From assembly GCA_030263285.1 (NCBI GenBank), contig SZYB01000001.1, positions 618,911 through 682,910 on the forward strand: 64,000 nt of DNA. Direction: 5' to 3'. The position numbers and the translations under genes were made by a program. Below are positions 53,338 to 63,107 of the stretch, in pieces. The stretch is from Bergeyella sp. Lineage in GTDB: Bacteria > Bacteroidota > Bacteroidia > Flavobacteriales > Weeksellaceae. The notes below the pieces were generated by a model. It saw nothing but the letters and a program-made list of their open reading frames with translations. It did no database searches and had not been told where the DNA came from. Numbering within the stretch: the stretch's first letter is position 1; each line of letters starts with the position of its first letter.

Positions 53338-55047
53338 TCAGAATTCTTTTGCTTCGTGCATCATCTTTTTCAATAGTGGAGAAATCAAGCCTAAAACTAT
53401 AGAAGCAATCCCACATAACACGACAAAAACCATAAAGAACTGATAAATACTCTGAATTTCAAATCCTACGAAGGTGGGATAACGGGTAGGTATATTCTCA
53501 TGAGCAAAAAGTAAAATCTGCTCTTGGGTTAGCGTTATTTTTTTATCCAGAACCCCTTTCAGATCTATACCTAATTCCCGAGCCTTAACATATTTATCTC
53601 CAGTAGCGGGCAATATAGCACCCAAACTTCCCGCGAGAGCATAACCTGAAGCATTTGAAATAAAGAATATACCATACAAAAGAGACACATACCTCTGAGG
53701 AGAAAGCTTCGCCACCAAGGATAAGCCTATAGGGGAAAGACAAAGTTCTGCACAGGTCATGATAAAATACAGAAGAACAAGCCACTTGATTTGCAATAAT
53801 CCGTGAACACCCAAATCCTTTACATTATGAGCAATAATAAAAAATGCTACCGCTATTAAAAAAAGTCCAAATGCTTGTTTTAAAGGAGAACTTGGCTCCA
53901 GCCCTTTGGATCTCATCCGATCCCAAAGGGCACTGAAAGGTAAAGCCAATAATACCACAAAAACACCGTTAAAAATCTGCACCATAGAGGCAGGCATCTC
54001 CCAGTTCAAAATAGATCGATCTGTCTGTTTATCGGCAATAAACGTGAGAGAAGAACCTGCCTGCTCAAAGGCAGCCCAAAAGAATATAATAAATACGGAA
54101 ACTATGTAAATCACCAATATCCTCTGTAATTCTGTTTTCGTAAGACTTTTGTCTGTGAGGATAAGCACGGCAAGAGAAATACCGGAAGCATAAATCAGAG
54201 GATAAATGATTCCCTTAATCAGACTTCCTATCCCGACATGATGAAAACCAATCTCACCGACAAGCAGGTATCTGAAAGCTAGAAACAGAACCAAAAATAA
54301 TCCCGTCACCATCACAATTGCAGACCTGGAAAATGTAATCTCTTCCTTTTTATCGTCTTCATTCTTGGATTCTCGGGGTACACCCCCAATAGGTATGCCC
54401 TCTGGAGTTATGATAAATTTATTTTTTAGTACAGTAAATATGATCATACCCAATAGCATTCCTAAACCTGCAACAAAAAACCCCCACCTAAAAGCGTGGA
54501 GATCCCTTTTTCCATTCACCACCACATCACCAATAAGGGGAACAAAATACTGCCCTAACAACGCCCCCAGATTAATACCCATATAAAAAATAGTGAATGC
54601 AGAGTCCAGCCTATTTTTATTTGTAGGAGGATATAAACTCCCCACCATAGAAGATATATTGGGCTTAAAAAAACCATTTCCCACAATAATAATAAAAAGC
54701 CCATACCAGAGTATACTCCGAGAAAGTTCCTGAGAATCATGAAAAACAGAAGCACTGTAAAAAAGAAAAAACTGTCCCATGGCCATCAGAACCGCCCCCA
54801 AGGTAATACAAAACCGATTACCCAAAAATTGATCCGATAAAAAACCACCCAACAGCGGCGTAAGGTAACATAGAGCCAAAAAACCCCCATAAATAATGGA
54901 AACGTCTGATTCTCCTATACGCAAAGCCTCTACCAGATAAAGCGTGAGAATGGCCCTCATTCCATAAAAATTGAAACGCTCCCACATTTCGGTGCCAAAC
55001 AAAACCCAGAGACCTTTCGGATGTTTTTTCTGTAAAGATATGCTCAT
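53338..55047 (-). CDS. POT-family peptide:H+ symporter (first copy)
   Basis: A 569-residue proton-dependent oligopeptide transporter. FGTEMWERFNFYGMRAILTLY contains the ExxERFxYYG motif for proton coupling; GNGFFKPNISSMVGSLY and FTIFYMGINLGALLGQYFVP make up the PTR2 signature. The C-terminal half has an extra loop (about residues 495-525) before the last helices. The two adjacent transporters appear to be an old tandem duplication and share one operon. Together they suggest feeding on peptides. Confidence 0.9.
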   Translation of the reverse strand: MSISLQKKHPKGLWVLFGTEMWERFNFYGMRAILTLYLVEALRIGESDVSIIYGGFLALCYLTPLLGGFLSDQFLGNRFCITLGAVLMAMGQFFLFYSASVFHDSQELSRSILWYGLFIIIVGNGFFKPNISSMVGSLYPPTNKNRLDSAFTIFYMGINLGALLGQYFVPLIGDVVVNGKRDLHAFRWGFFVAGLGMLLGMIIFTVLKNKFIITPEGIPIGGVPRESKNEDDKKEEITFSRSAIVMVTGLFLVLFLAFRYLLVGEIGFHHVGIGSLIKGIIYPLIYASGISLAVLILTDKSLTKTELQRILVIYIVSVFIIFFWAAFEQAGSSLTFIADKQTDRSILNWEMPASMVQIFNGVFVVLLALPFSALWDRMRSKGLEPSSPLKQAFGLFLIAVAFFIIAHNVKDLGVHGLLQIKWLVLLYFIMTCAELCLSPIGLSLVAKLSPQRYVSLLYGIFFISNASGYALAGSLGAILPATGDKYVKARELGIDLKGVLDKKITLTQEQILLFAHENIPTRYPTFVGFEIQSIYQFFMVFVVLCGIASIVLGLISPLLKKMMHEAKEF

Positions 55048-55114
55048 AATAAGACGGTTTTTTTCAGCGGCTTAAAGTTTCAAAATCCAACAAATGTAAC
55101 TTTTTACTTTCAAA

Positions 55115-58100
55115 TTATTTATCAATTTTCACTTTTTCTCCGGCACTGTGCGCCTGCATCTCGGGAGCGTAATAATTCTCTAAGGTAGCTATCCCACTGC
55201 CAAAAAAACCACTGGTCATACATACTACATCATAAGTGAAAAGATACTTACCTTTCTCTATATTTTCTATATAAAAATGGGTAGATGCATCTTTTGTGGT
55301 AAAATAATACCCCAATCCTTCTTTCCAAAAGTACCGGGAAAGATTCTCTACAGGTTCAAACCCCGCTGCCCTCATATCCTTTATGTGTATATACTGCATG
55401 GGACGATCTGTATTAATGATGAGTTGTACCGTAAGTCTATCCCCTACTTTTACTAGAGTGCCCGGAGAAACTTTTTCCGCAATGTTTCCGTTCTCTGTTT
55501 TTATATTCTTATAAAGTTCTTTGGAAATGCTGAAGGTTTTTCCTCCGGATTTTATCTTATCCAGATCCTGATAATATTGCCAAAAAAGCCCCCCCTGTAT
55601 CACGTTAGAGGTTTCATTTTTTACAGAAACTTCTGCAAGCAGCGGATCTGCTTTTTCTGAAACAATAACCTCTTTTATATACCCCGTGATTTTCTTCTGA
55701 GATTCTATTTTTTTGTTCCCCCACTTTATGACAAAAATATTTTTTTGTGAAGAAAACGAAGGAGAAGCATCCCCATCAAGATCAAGAAGTGTAAAAATTA
55801 CTTCCGCAGTTGCTCTGGGATTGCTCCACGCATTCACTTTCTTATGGGTAATCAGCCATACCTTAAGACTTTCTATAAAATTTCTGTCCTCAGGAGCCAA
55901 TACTTCAAAAGCCTCTATGACACCCGCTTGATTACTAATTTGGTTAGGATACCAGCCCCACTGGTTAGTGTTTTCCTTCCAATACGTTCCCTTGGTTTCT
56001 GTTTCTATAGCAGTCTCTTTTAAATATCGAAGAAAAGAATCGGATATTTTTTTCTGCTTAAAATAGTAGGCAAGAAGAGCCGCCCTGTGCAAACCATAGA
56101 AGGTGAAGTCGTTTTTGGTTTTTTTAGACAATCCCCGTATAAAATTATTTTTTACTACAAGTATTTTATTCTGAAATGGATACTCTTTTTCCCAAAAACG
56201 CCTTGCATCAAGGTAATCCAGAAGCAAATCATCAAATAAAGATTCGGATGTTGAATAGGCTTTTCTGGAAATTTCTTTATCCACGTAAGAAATGAGACTA
56301 GAAAGCACTTTCTTGCCGTGATTATTTTGATAAGCAAAAAAATCTTCTCCCAACCACCGCTTGATTTTACCCCATTTTTTCAGAATGTATAAACTCATAT
56401 AAACAGAACTTCTGGAACCCAGAATCCACGAAAAGCCTCCATCAGGATTCTGAAATGTAAGCAAAGCCTCCCAATCTCTTTCTATAGCATTCTGAAAAGT
56501 ATCAAGATCGAAAAGTCTGGAGATATTTTCCATTTGCTCTTTCTGATCAAAGCTTTGAGCAAGCCAGGGAGTCTCCTCCAAAATCTGGGTTTTCAACTCA
56601 GGGTTTTGTTGAAGCCGAGAAATCAGAAGATTCTTTGACTTATATTCCTCAAAAACGTCTTTCAATCTCGGATATTTTTTGTAAAGTCTTGATGCCAAAA
56701 TATCGGAAAACCACTTATTAAAATAGACCTCAGAGGAAGGATGCATATCATTTTTTAAGCCGGGTAATGCCAAAATTACCTGCCATAATGGCTCTGTATA
56801 AAGCTCCAGAGTAGAAGATACATTCCGTATCCCTCCGGAAGATGTACCCCTGTATTTAAGTAAATTTTCTAATATAAAATTTTTGGTCTGGCCTTTTTCT
56901 ACAAAAATAGGAAGAGTCTCTGTAATGAGATTTTTATTCGGAAAGACCAAAACAGCCTTTTGTTCTCCATCTGAGAATTTACCCCCTTGCGCCACAATTT
57001 TTATTATAACCGAAGAAATATTTTCCGGCACCCGTAATTTCCACGATATTACGGCATCCCCACCACTCTCTATACTAAAAGTTTTCAGAGGAGAGTCCGA
57101 GGAAAATAAAAATAAGGGAGTGAGAGTCTTCCCGGAAAAAGCGTCCAATACTTCCAGTTTTACGATTCCGGAAATCGAGTGGGCATAAAGACTTGAGATT
57201 TTGGACTGCAAAGCCAACTCATCTCCGGAACGTAAAAATCTGGGATAATTGGGAGTTACAGAAAATTCTTTCCGAGTAATGACTTCTTTTTCTAACAAGG
57301 CTACATTACCTTCTTTATTATTGGCAAGAAGCATAAACTTCCACTTGCCAAGTGCATTAGGAGAAGTAAACATCAACGAAAAATCACCCTTTTCATCGGG
57401 ATAAAGCCGAGGAAAGAAAAAGGCAGTCTCATTGATGTCTTTTCTTACAACAATCCTGTCCAAAGTACTATCTTCTCTCTCCAATGGATTTGCCTTATTC
57501 TCCAGGCTTGTAGACACAGCAGAATCCGACATTTTAGACATCTTATTTTTTTGCGCAAATTTTACCGAATACATCCTCCTGCCTGTAAGTGCCCTCCCCT
57601 CCATCCAACTGAAAACAGGAAAAGAAATTTTTTTTTCTGCAAGATAAGGTAGGATCTTCTCATAAGTTATTTCAGATAATTTTTGAGAAATTCGGTAAGA
57701 AAAATATTGAACAGGAGGTTGCAGCTTTTGCCAATTCCAACGGTGGGGCACCAATGCATCCAAAGAATGATCATACATGGAGACCAATATCTCTGCATTG
57801 TGTTTTTTATGCCGAGAATCCAAAATATTAAATTTCCATCTCTCCTGTTCGTTGGGTTTTAATGTATTTCTGAAAACCACTGTATTCACAACAAGTGAAT
57901 CGTGAGACAGATCAACCTTCAGGTTTATTTCTTTAGTCTGAATATCATTAAAAGCCACAGACTGCGCCTGTATATTGATCTTACCTTTTGGCACATCATA
58001 GGGCACTTTCACATGATATTTCGTTATTCCATCCCGGACTGTAATGTATTTTGTAAGAGATTCATCCATTCCGTTCTGTACAAATAGGGCAACGGGAAGA

Positions 58101-60883
58101 TTTTTTATGGCAGAGTAGACATAAAGAACAGCATCATCACCGGGATTATATTCTTTTTTATCCGCTATAACTTCCAAAAAAGGCTTTTGATTTCTCCCCA
58201 AATGCTTAGTATTAAAAACCTCAAACTCCCGAATCACTTTTACACTGTCTCTGTTTTCCTTTGTATGGACCTCCAAACGGTATTTCCCTTCTTTTAGTTT
58301 TCCAAGATCCAATACCTTACTGCCTTGTCTCCGTCCTTTTATGATGAGATGTTCTGTTTCTTCCGTTTTATTTTTGGAGGAACTGAATCTATCCCGCGGA
58401 AACTTTTCTTCAAAAACCTTCCTCGACAAAATAGGTAAATCCTGAATCACTGCAGAAAAATTCTCTCTGTATACTCTTTCCGGACCTTTTAACAGACTTA
58501 GATTTACATGATAAGGTTTATTTAGCTCCTCTTCGTTATAATTTCTTATGAAAATATCAAAAAGAACAGATGAATCAGAAAGATATTGATCTTCTCCCTC
58601 TATCCTTATGTAATGACTTGCAGAAGATACTCTTATGCTTGTACTGGCATACTGAGTCTCTCCATTAAGATCGGTTACTTTAGTTTCAACCAAAAAATTA
58701 TCCACCGGGGCTCCATCTTTATCCAGATCCTTTTGTAAGGTGACCGGAAAAGAAAAACCTCCATTCTTATCTGTTTTCACACTTCCCAAAATAGAATTTT
58801 TTGCTGTATTTCTATTGGGACGTCCTCCAAAATACACCCATAAAGGATCCTGTTTTTTGATCTCAAAATCTACCGTAACACCGGCAAGGGGTACTCCGGA
58901 ATAGCCACATACCTTTCCTGCGAGGGTTAAAGTTTCTCCGTAAGAATATTCTCCCTTTACAGGATCTAACATGATTTGGAACTTTGGGGTTTTATATTCT
59001 TCCACATAGAAATACTGGGACGTTCCCGTTTCCTTTATTTTCAAATAAAACCGTCCGTTGAGTTTCCCAGTTGGAAGACCGAAAAAACCACTGTAAGAGC
59101 CAAATGCATTGGTGGTAAAAAACTGTGAAGAAAGCTCCTGTCCATTTGCATCATAAAGAGCTATTGTCTGCTTCTCTCCTTCCGGCAAAAAAGTTTTGGT
59201 ATCTTTTAACTTTTGTACTATCGTCTTAAAATATACCCTCTGACCGGGTCTATAGACCGCTCTATCCAAAAAAATCTGGCTGAAAATATCTTTTGGGAAA
59301 TTCGTTGCCTTAGAAGATACATCCGGAAATCTCATCAGAATTAGCTCTTGAGTACCTTCCGGCATAAGCAAACCTTTCCTATAAGGTCGCCCCTTTTCTT
59401 TGGGAATCTGAAAAATTCCGTTCCCGTCGGGTAAAATCTTTGTATTGGAAAACTTCCCCTCTTCTGTAAGCTGTAGGAGAGAAAGGGATTTTACTCCGGC
59501 CAGACGTCCATTATTGCTTTCCACTAAACGCCACAGGGCATTCTCCTCATCTCGTTCCGGAATATGGTGACATACCAACTTATGGTCGGTCACAAAAAAA
59601 TAATAGTAGCCCTTAGACTTTCCTTCCACTACCGGTTCTGCAACATAGGCTCCTGCAGGCAAAGGCCCAAGTACCAAACTTGTCTTATGGAATGAATAGT
59701 CTTGCAAACTCGGTAAAGTATATTTTACAGAACGTATTTTAGATTTTTTAACCTTCGTAATGGGAAAATCCCAAGGATTATTAAGATAAGCAAGGAGAGA
59801 CGGAATATCCGTTACTCTGTATATCTTAAGGGAGAACAGGGGGAGATTCTTTGCATCAGCCACAAGATGTATGGGTTTTCTGCCCTCTGCATCCCGTTCA
59901 AAAAATAAAGAAATACTCGGATTTGTTATCTCGTTATAAGAATTTTTCAATTGTGCAAAAAACCGGGTTTTCGGATATTTTTTTTGTGCCTCCTTTATGA
60001 TGGCAAGGGCTTCTCTCTTATCTTCTCCTTGCACATATTTTGCAATTTCGTTGGCTATATAAGCTTTAAAGTCTCCACTTTCCAGAGAATTATAGAGAGA
60101 CCTGAGCTCGGTAATTTTGTCATTGCAAGAAAATAAACCACATACACTGCTTATTTTTTTGTACGAAAAATAGAGCTTTACGTTTCCGGATTCCTTTGCA
60201 ATTATCCCATCATAAATGGAAGTCACTAGCGTTTTATTTCGCAAAAGTTCATGGGGAGTAAAAAAAGAAGAATCCCCCAAAAATTTCACATAAATTACTG
60301 AAAACCAATGATAAAATGTTCCATAATATTCTTTATCCAGAGAGCCCTTGACAAAAATATCCTGATAGGGGGAAAGCATGAGCTTTTCCAAACTATTTTT
60401 TTTGTCGTAAAACTTTTTGTACTCCTCCGTAAAATAGCTTTTAAATGCATTTTTGCTCCATGCCTCTATATTCGACAGAGAATTTTCTACGCTCTCTTCC
60501 CTGCGATTAATTTTCCAGGCATAAGCCCGGTAGTAGTCCCTCACAAACTGTGTTTTGATGAAAGCAAAAACAAGGGAATCATCTCCCACAAACCCTTTCT
60601 CAAAGCCTTCCAGTCCAGAAAAAAACCGAGAAGCAAGATCATTACTGGGGGCATCCTGAGTCCTCTGCAAAATTTCAAACTCAGCGCGCAGTGATTTTAG
60701 CAACTGCGCTACATTTTTCTCTTTCTGCGCCATCATCTGAATTTCTTTTAGAAGGGGAAGCTGTGACTTGTACGCTCCCGCAGCGATATTACTCTCTATT
60801 ACCTTCCACTTTTTTGAGTAAAAATTCTGAGAATAAACACTTGCACACAATACAAAGACCAATAAAAAAATTATATTTTTCAT
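55115..60883 (-). CDS. Alpha-2-macroglobulin-like protein without thioester
   Basis: A 1922-residue exported protein with signal peptide (MKNIIFLLVFVLCASVYSQN). MG-type beta domains include DRAVYRPGQRVYFKTIVQKL (the MG2 region) and GTVTDLNGETQYAS-like segments; FSVTPNYPRFLRSGDELALQ is the typical A2M domain; a helical alpha/alpha toroid follows (YMSLYILKKWG..., LLDYLDARRFW). Where relatives have the thioester CxEQ, this one has PSSEVYF (Ser1383, Val1386), so neither Cys nor Gln is present. The C-terminal receptor-like domain is intact. Bacterial versions trap proteases in the periplasm or surface. A single gene, 67 bp upstream of the POT operon. Confidence 0.85.
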   Translation of the reverse strand: MKNIIFLLVFVLCASVYSQNFYSKKWKVIESNIAAGAYKSQLPLLKEIQMMAQKEKNVAQLLKSLRAEFEILQRTQDAPSNDLASRFFSGLEGFEKGFVGDDSLVFAFIKTQFVRDYYRAYAWKINRREESVENSLSNIEAWSKNAFKSYFTEEYKKFYDKKNSLEKLMLSPYQDIFVKGSLDKEYYGTFYHWFSVIYVKFLGDSSFFTPHELLRNKTLVTSIYDGIIAKESGNVKLYFSYKKISSVCGLFSCNDKITELRSLYNSLESGDFKAYIANEIAKYVQGEDKREALAIIKEAQKKYPKTRFFAQLKNSYNEITNPSISLFFERDAEGRKPIHLVADAKNLPLFSLKIYRVTDIPSLLAYLNNPWDFPITKVKKSKIRSVKYTLPSLQDYSFHKTSLVLGPLPAGAYVAEPVVEGKSKGYYYFFVTDHKLVCHHIPERDEENALWRLVESNNGRLAGVKSLSLLQLTEEGKFSNTKILPDGNGIFQIPKEKGRPYRKGLLMPEGTQELILMRFPDVSSKATNFPKDIFSQIFLDRAVYRPGQRVYFKTIVQKLKDTKTFLPEGEKQTIALYDANGQELSSQFFTTNAFGSYSGFFGLPTGKLNGRFYLKIKETGTSQYFYVEEYKTPKFQIMLDPVKGEYSYGETLTLAGKVCGYSGVPLAGVTVDFEIKKQDPLWVYFGGRPNRNTAKNSILGSVKTDKNGGFSFPVTLQKDLDKDGAPVDNFLVETKVTDLNGETQYASTSIRVSSASHYIRIEGEDQYLSDSSVLFDIFIRNYNEEELNKPYHVNLSLLKGPERVYRENFSAVIQDLPILSRKVFEEKFPRDRFSSSKNKTEETEHLIIKGRRQGSKVLDLGKLKEGKYRLEVHTKENRDSVKVIREFEVFNTKHLGRNQKPFLEVIADKKEYNPGDDAVLYVYSAIKNLPVALFVQNGMDESLTKYITVRDGITKYHVKVPYDVPKGKINIQAQSVAFNDIQTKEINLKVDLSHDSLVVNTVVFRNTLKPNEQERWKFNILDSRHKKHNAEILVSMYDHSLDALVPHRWNWQKLQPPVQYFSYRISQKLSEITYEKILPYLAEKKISFPVFSWMEGRALTGRRMYSVKFAQKNKMSKMSDSAVSTSLENKANPLEREDSTLDRIVVRKDINETAFFFPRLYPDEKGDFSLMFTSPNALGKWKFMLLANNKEGNVALLEKEVITRKEFSVTPNYPRFLRSGDELALQSKISSLYAHSISGIVKLEVLDAFSGKTLTPLFLFSSDSPLKTFSIESGGDAVISWKLRVPENISSVIIKIVAQGGKFSDGEQKAVLVFPNKNLITETLPIFVEKGQTKNFILENLLKYRGTSSGGIRNVSSTLELYTEPLWQVILALPGLKNDMHPSSEVYFNKWFSDILASRLYKKYPRLKDVFEEYKSKNLLISRLQQNPELKTQILEETPWLAQSFDQKEQMENISRLFDLDTFQNAIERDWEALLTFQNPDGGFSWILGSRSSVYMSLYILKKWGKIKRWLGEDFFAYQNNHGKKVLSSLISYVDKEISRKAYSTSESLFDDLLLDYLDARRFWEKEYPFQNKILVVKNNFIRGLSKKTKNDFTFYGLHRAALLAYYFKQKKISDSFLRYLKETAIETETKGTYWKENTNQWGWYPNQISNQAGVIEAFEVLAPEDRNFIESLKVWLITHKKVNAWSNPRATAEVIFTLLDLDGDASPSFSSQKNIFVIKWGNKKIESQKKITGYIKEVIVSEKADPLLAEVSVKNETSNVIQGGLFWQYYQDLDKIKSGGKTFSISKELYKNIKTENGNIAEKVSPGTLVKVGDRLTVQLIINTDRPMQYIHIKDMRAAGFEPVENLSRYFWKEGLGYYFTTKDASTHFYIENIEKGKYLFTYDVVCMTSGFFGSGIATLENYYAPEMQAHSAGEKVKIDK

Positions 60884-60892
60884 ACTTTTGGT
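60884..60892 (+). promoter_or_regulatory. Candidate -7 element for the UbiA-like/recF/dciA run
   Basis: TACTTTTGG fits TAnnTTTG; it is 54 bp before the ATG at 60946 and overlaps the divergent macroglobulin gene's start region. Confidence 0.35.
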
Positions 60893-60945
60893 TCAAATCA
60901 GAAAACGTAAAAAAACCCTCACCCCCTGCGGTGACAAATTGTAAA

Positions 60946-61695
60946 ATGACTCTCTCATTTTTTCTTCAAACCTTCGTCATCCGTACCCAGATCTACGTGG
61001 CACTCATGGGAACACTCCTTGCCACCTTCTTTATGCTGGCACAGAACGCATACCAAGCCACAATGCTGCCTATCGTTTTCTCTACTTACCTATGTGGATA
61101 TCTGTACACAAGGTACCAAAAAACTCTTTTTAAAAAAAAAATCTTTATTCCTGTTGTCCTTTCTGCAATAATCAGCATCTTCTTCATCATTATTTTCTTT
61201 AGCCTCAACCTACTCTTTCGATGGACATGCATCATACTGCTTGGAATACTTTACAACAGTTGTTTCCTAAAGTTTTCTGCCAGAAAAATACCTCTGGTTA
61301 AAATTTTCTTCGTGGGATTATGCTGGGCACTTATAAATTCTTGGCTTATCTCCCCCTCATGGAATTCTACTATTTTTTTTATATGTTTTTTTTGGGTTTC
61401 GGCATTGGTACTCCCCTTTGATATCCGTGATAAAGAAAAGGACGACGTTCTTACTTTTCCCATTCTGTTTGGGATAAAAAACACAAAATTTTTAAGCTGC
61501 ATTTTGATGTTTTTTGCAAACATAATGAACTGTATCTACCTAAAATCCTGTTATTCTATTTCTTTTATCTCAGCTGTGGGACTGAGCTGCCTTTTTGTTT
61601 TATACTCTTCTGTTTACAGAAAAGAGTTATTCTATAGCCTAGGGGTAGAAACCTGTGTAGCGTTGCCATTTTTTTGTCTACTAATATTCCTATAA
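60946..61695 (+). CDS. UbiA-like membrane protein
   Basis: A 249-residue protein with seven to eight hydrophobic helices. I chose ATG 60946 (MTLSFFLQTFVIRTQIYVAL); a longer upstream frame runs antisense through the macroglobulin gene and is not believable. SALVLPFDIRDKEKDDVLTF then PILFGIKNT matches the second Asp-rich motif of UbiA prenyltransferases (DIRDxxxD). The first (NDxxDxxxD) is not visible, so it may be a non-catalytic or divergent relative, common in Flavobacteriia. It is directly followed by recF (9-bp gap). Confidence 0.6.
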   Translation: MTLSFFLQTFVIRTQIYVALMGTLLATFFMLAQNAYQATMLPIVFSTYLCGYLYTRYQKTLFKKKIFIPVVLSAIISIFFIIIFFSLNLLFRWTCIILLGILYNSCFLKFSARKIPLVKIFFVGLCWALINSWLISPSWNSTIFFICFFWVSALVLPFDIRDKEKDDVLTFPILFGIKNTKFLSCILMFFANIMNCIYLKSCYSISFISAVGLSCLFVLYSSVYRKELFYSLGVETCVALPFFCLLIFL

Positions 61696-61704
61696 TTTTG
61701 CCCC

Positions 61705-62784
61705 ATGCGAGTAAATGACCTGTCTGTTACTCATTTTAAAAATCATAAAGAACAATACTTCTTGTTTTCTCCGGAAATCAACTGCTTTGTAGGAAATAAC
61801 GGAGTAGGAAAAACCAATCTGCTGGATGCGTTGCATTACCTTTCCATGGCAAAAAGTTTCTTAGGAAACAGGGACGTAAGCAACATCTGTTTTAATGAGG
61901 ATTTCTTTGCCATAGAAGGAAAAGTAATATCAAACGAGAAAGAGGACCTTATAAAAATTATACAAACCAAAGAAAACGGGAAAGTACTCAAAAAAAATGA
62001 CAAGAAATACAATAAACTCTCGGATCACATAGGCTATTTGCCCAGTGTGATGATATCGCCTTATGACTACAACCTCATCTCTGACTCGGCAGAATCCAGA
62101 AGAAGGTTTCTTGACTACATGATCTCGCAAACAGATCCGGAATATTTATACCACATTATCCAATACCAGAAAGTTTTACTGCAAAGAAACAGTCTCTTAA
62201 AATACTTTGCAAAAAACAGAATATTTGATAAAGATTCTTTGTCCATATACGATGAGCCTATGAATACTTTTGGGCAAAAAATATTCGAAAAAAGAACTAT
62301 TTTCACACAGCAACTCAGTCCCCTCGTACAGAAATTTTACAAGTGGATTTCTGAAGATAAGGAGAGTATTACGGTACAATATAAATCCCATCTTGCAGAA
62401 AAAAATATGCACCAACTTTTGGAGGAATCACTGGCAAAAGATAAACTCCTTACCTTTACCACGAAAGGGATACATAAGGATGACATGAATTTTGAAATGA
62501 ATAAGCATCCCATAAAAAAAACAGGATCTCAAGGGCAACAAAAATCCTTTCTTATTGCCCTAAAGCTGGCACAGATAAGCAAAATAAAGGATATCACCAG
62601 AAAATCCCCCATTCTACTTCTGGATGACATCTTTGATAAACTGGATGATCTACGCGTAAGCAAACTGATACAACTGATAACCGAGCAAAATTTTGGTCAA
62701 ATATTTATTACCGATACGCATAGAGAAAGAACAGAAAAATTGGTGAAAAGTATAAGCGAAAAAAGCGTTGTTTTTGAGCTTTAA
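61705..62784 (+). CDS. recF: DNA replication/repair protein RecF
   Basis: A 359-residue SMC-like ATPase. Walker A: CFVGNNGVGKTNLLDALHYL. Signature-type motif: TGSQGQQKSFLIALKLAQ. Walker B: PILLLDDIFDKLDDLRVSKL, then FITDTHRER. The RecF-specific Arg-rich RRFLDYMISQ is present. It loads RecA at gapped DNA with RecO and RecR. Sits in a run with the UbiA-like gene and dciA (26-bp gap), the usual recF-DUF721 neighbourhood in Bacteroidota. Confidence 0.95.
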   Translation: MRVNDLSVTHFKNHKEQYFLFSPEINCFVGNNGVGKTNLLDALHYLSMAKSFLGNRDVSNICFNEDFFAIEGKVISNEKEDLIKIIQTKENGKVLKKNDKKYNKLSDHIGYLPSVMISPYDYNLISDSAESRRRFLDYMISQTDPEYLYHIIQYQKVLLQRNSLLKYFAKNRIFDKDSLSIYDEPMNTFGQKIFEKRTIFTQQLSPLVQKFYKWISEDKESITVQYKSHLAEKNMHQLLEESLAKDKLLTFTTKGIHKDDMNFEMNKHPIKKTGSQGQQKSFLIALKLAQISKIKDITRKSPILLLDDIFDKLDDLRVSKLIQLITEQNFGQIFITDTHRERTEKLVKSISEKSVVFEL

Positions 62785-62810
62785 GGGAGAAAAATATCAT
62801 TAATTCTCGC

Positions 62811-63107
62811 ATGAAAAAGCATAAAAAAAGAGAATATAATTCATCGGAGTTGATCAATATTTTGGCCAAAGTTTATGGCTTTGAAGACAAATTAAAAGCG
62901 TTTGAGGTGAAGAGCTTTCTGGAAAACGAACTGGATCCTTCACTATTCTCAGAATTAGAAAAGGTAGAACTGAAAGAGGACATTCTCCTACTCAAGATAC
63001 AATCTCCCCTGATAAAACATGACATGAGGATGAAGAAATCATTTTTTCTCAAAAAAATTCAGGAAACATTCGGAAAAGAAAAAATAGCCGATCTCGTCAT
63101 TTTTTAG
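62811..63107 (+). CDS. DUF721/DciA-family protein
   Basis: A 98-residue basic/acidic protein of the DUF721 family; INILAKVYGFEDKLKAFEVK forms the N-terminal helix typical of short flavobacterial members, and ILLLKIQSPLIKHDMRMKKS plus FFLKKIQETFGKEKI the KH-like core (in DciA: 'L.V.V.s..w..eL..lk..il..l'). DciA helps to load or activate the replicative helicase in bacteria without DnaC. It follows recF and overlaps the next gene tail to tail by 11 bp. Confidence 0.8.
   Translation: MKKHKKREYNSSELINILAKVYGFEDKLKAFEVKSFLENELDPSLFSELEKVELKEDILLLKIQSPLIKHDMRMKKSFFLKKIQETFGKEKIADLVIF

Noticed and set aside
60691-60945. N-terminal extension of the UbiA-like gene
   Set aside because: It is antisense to the macroglobulin signal peptide region; a hydrophobic start at 60946 is better.
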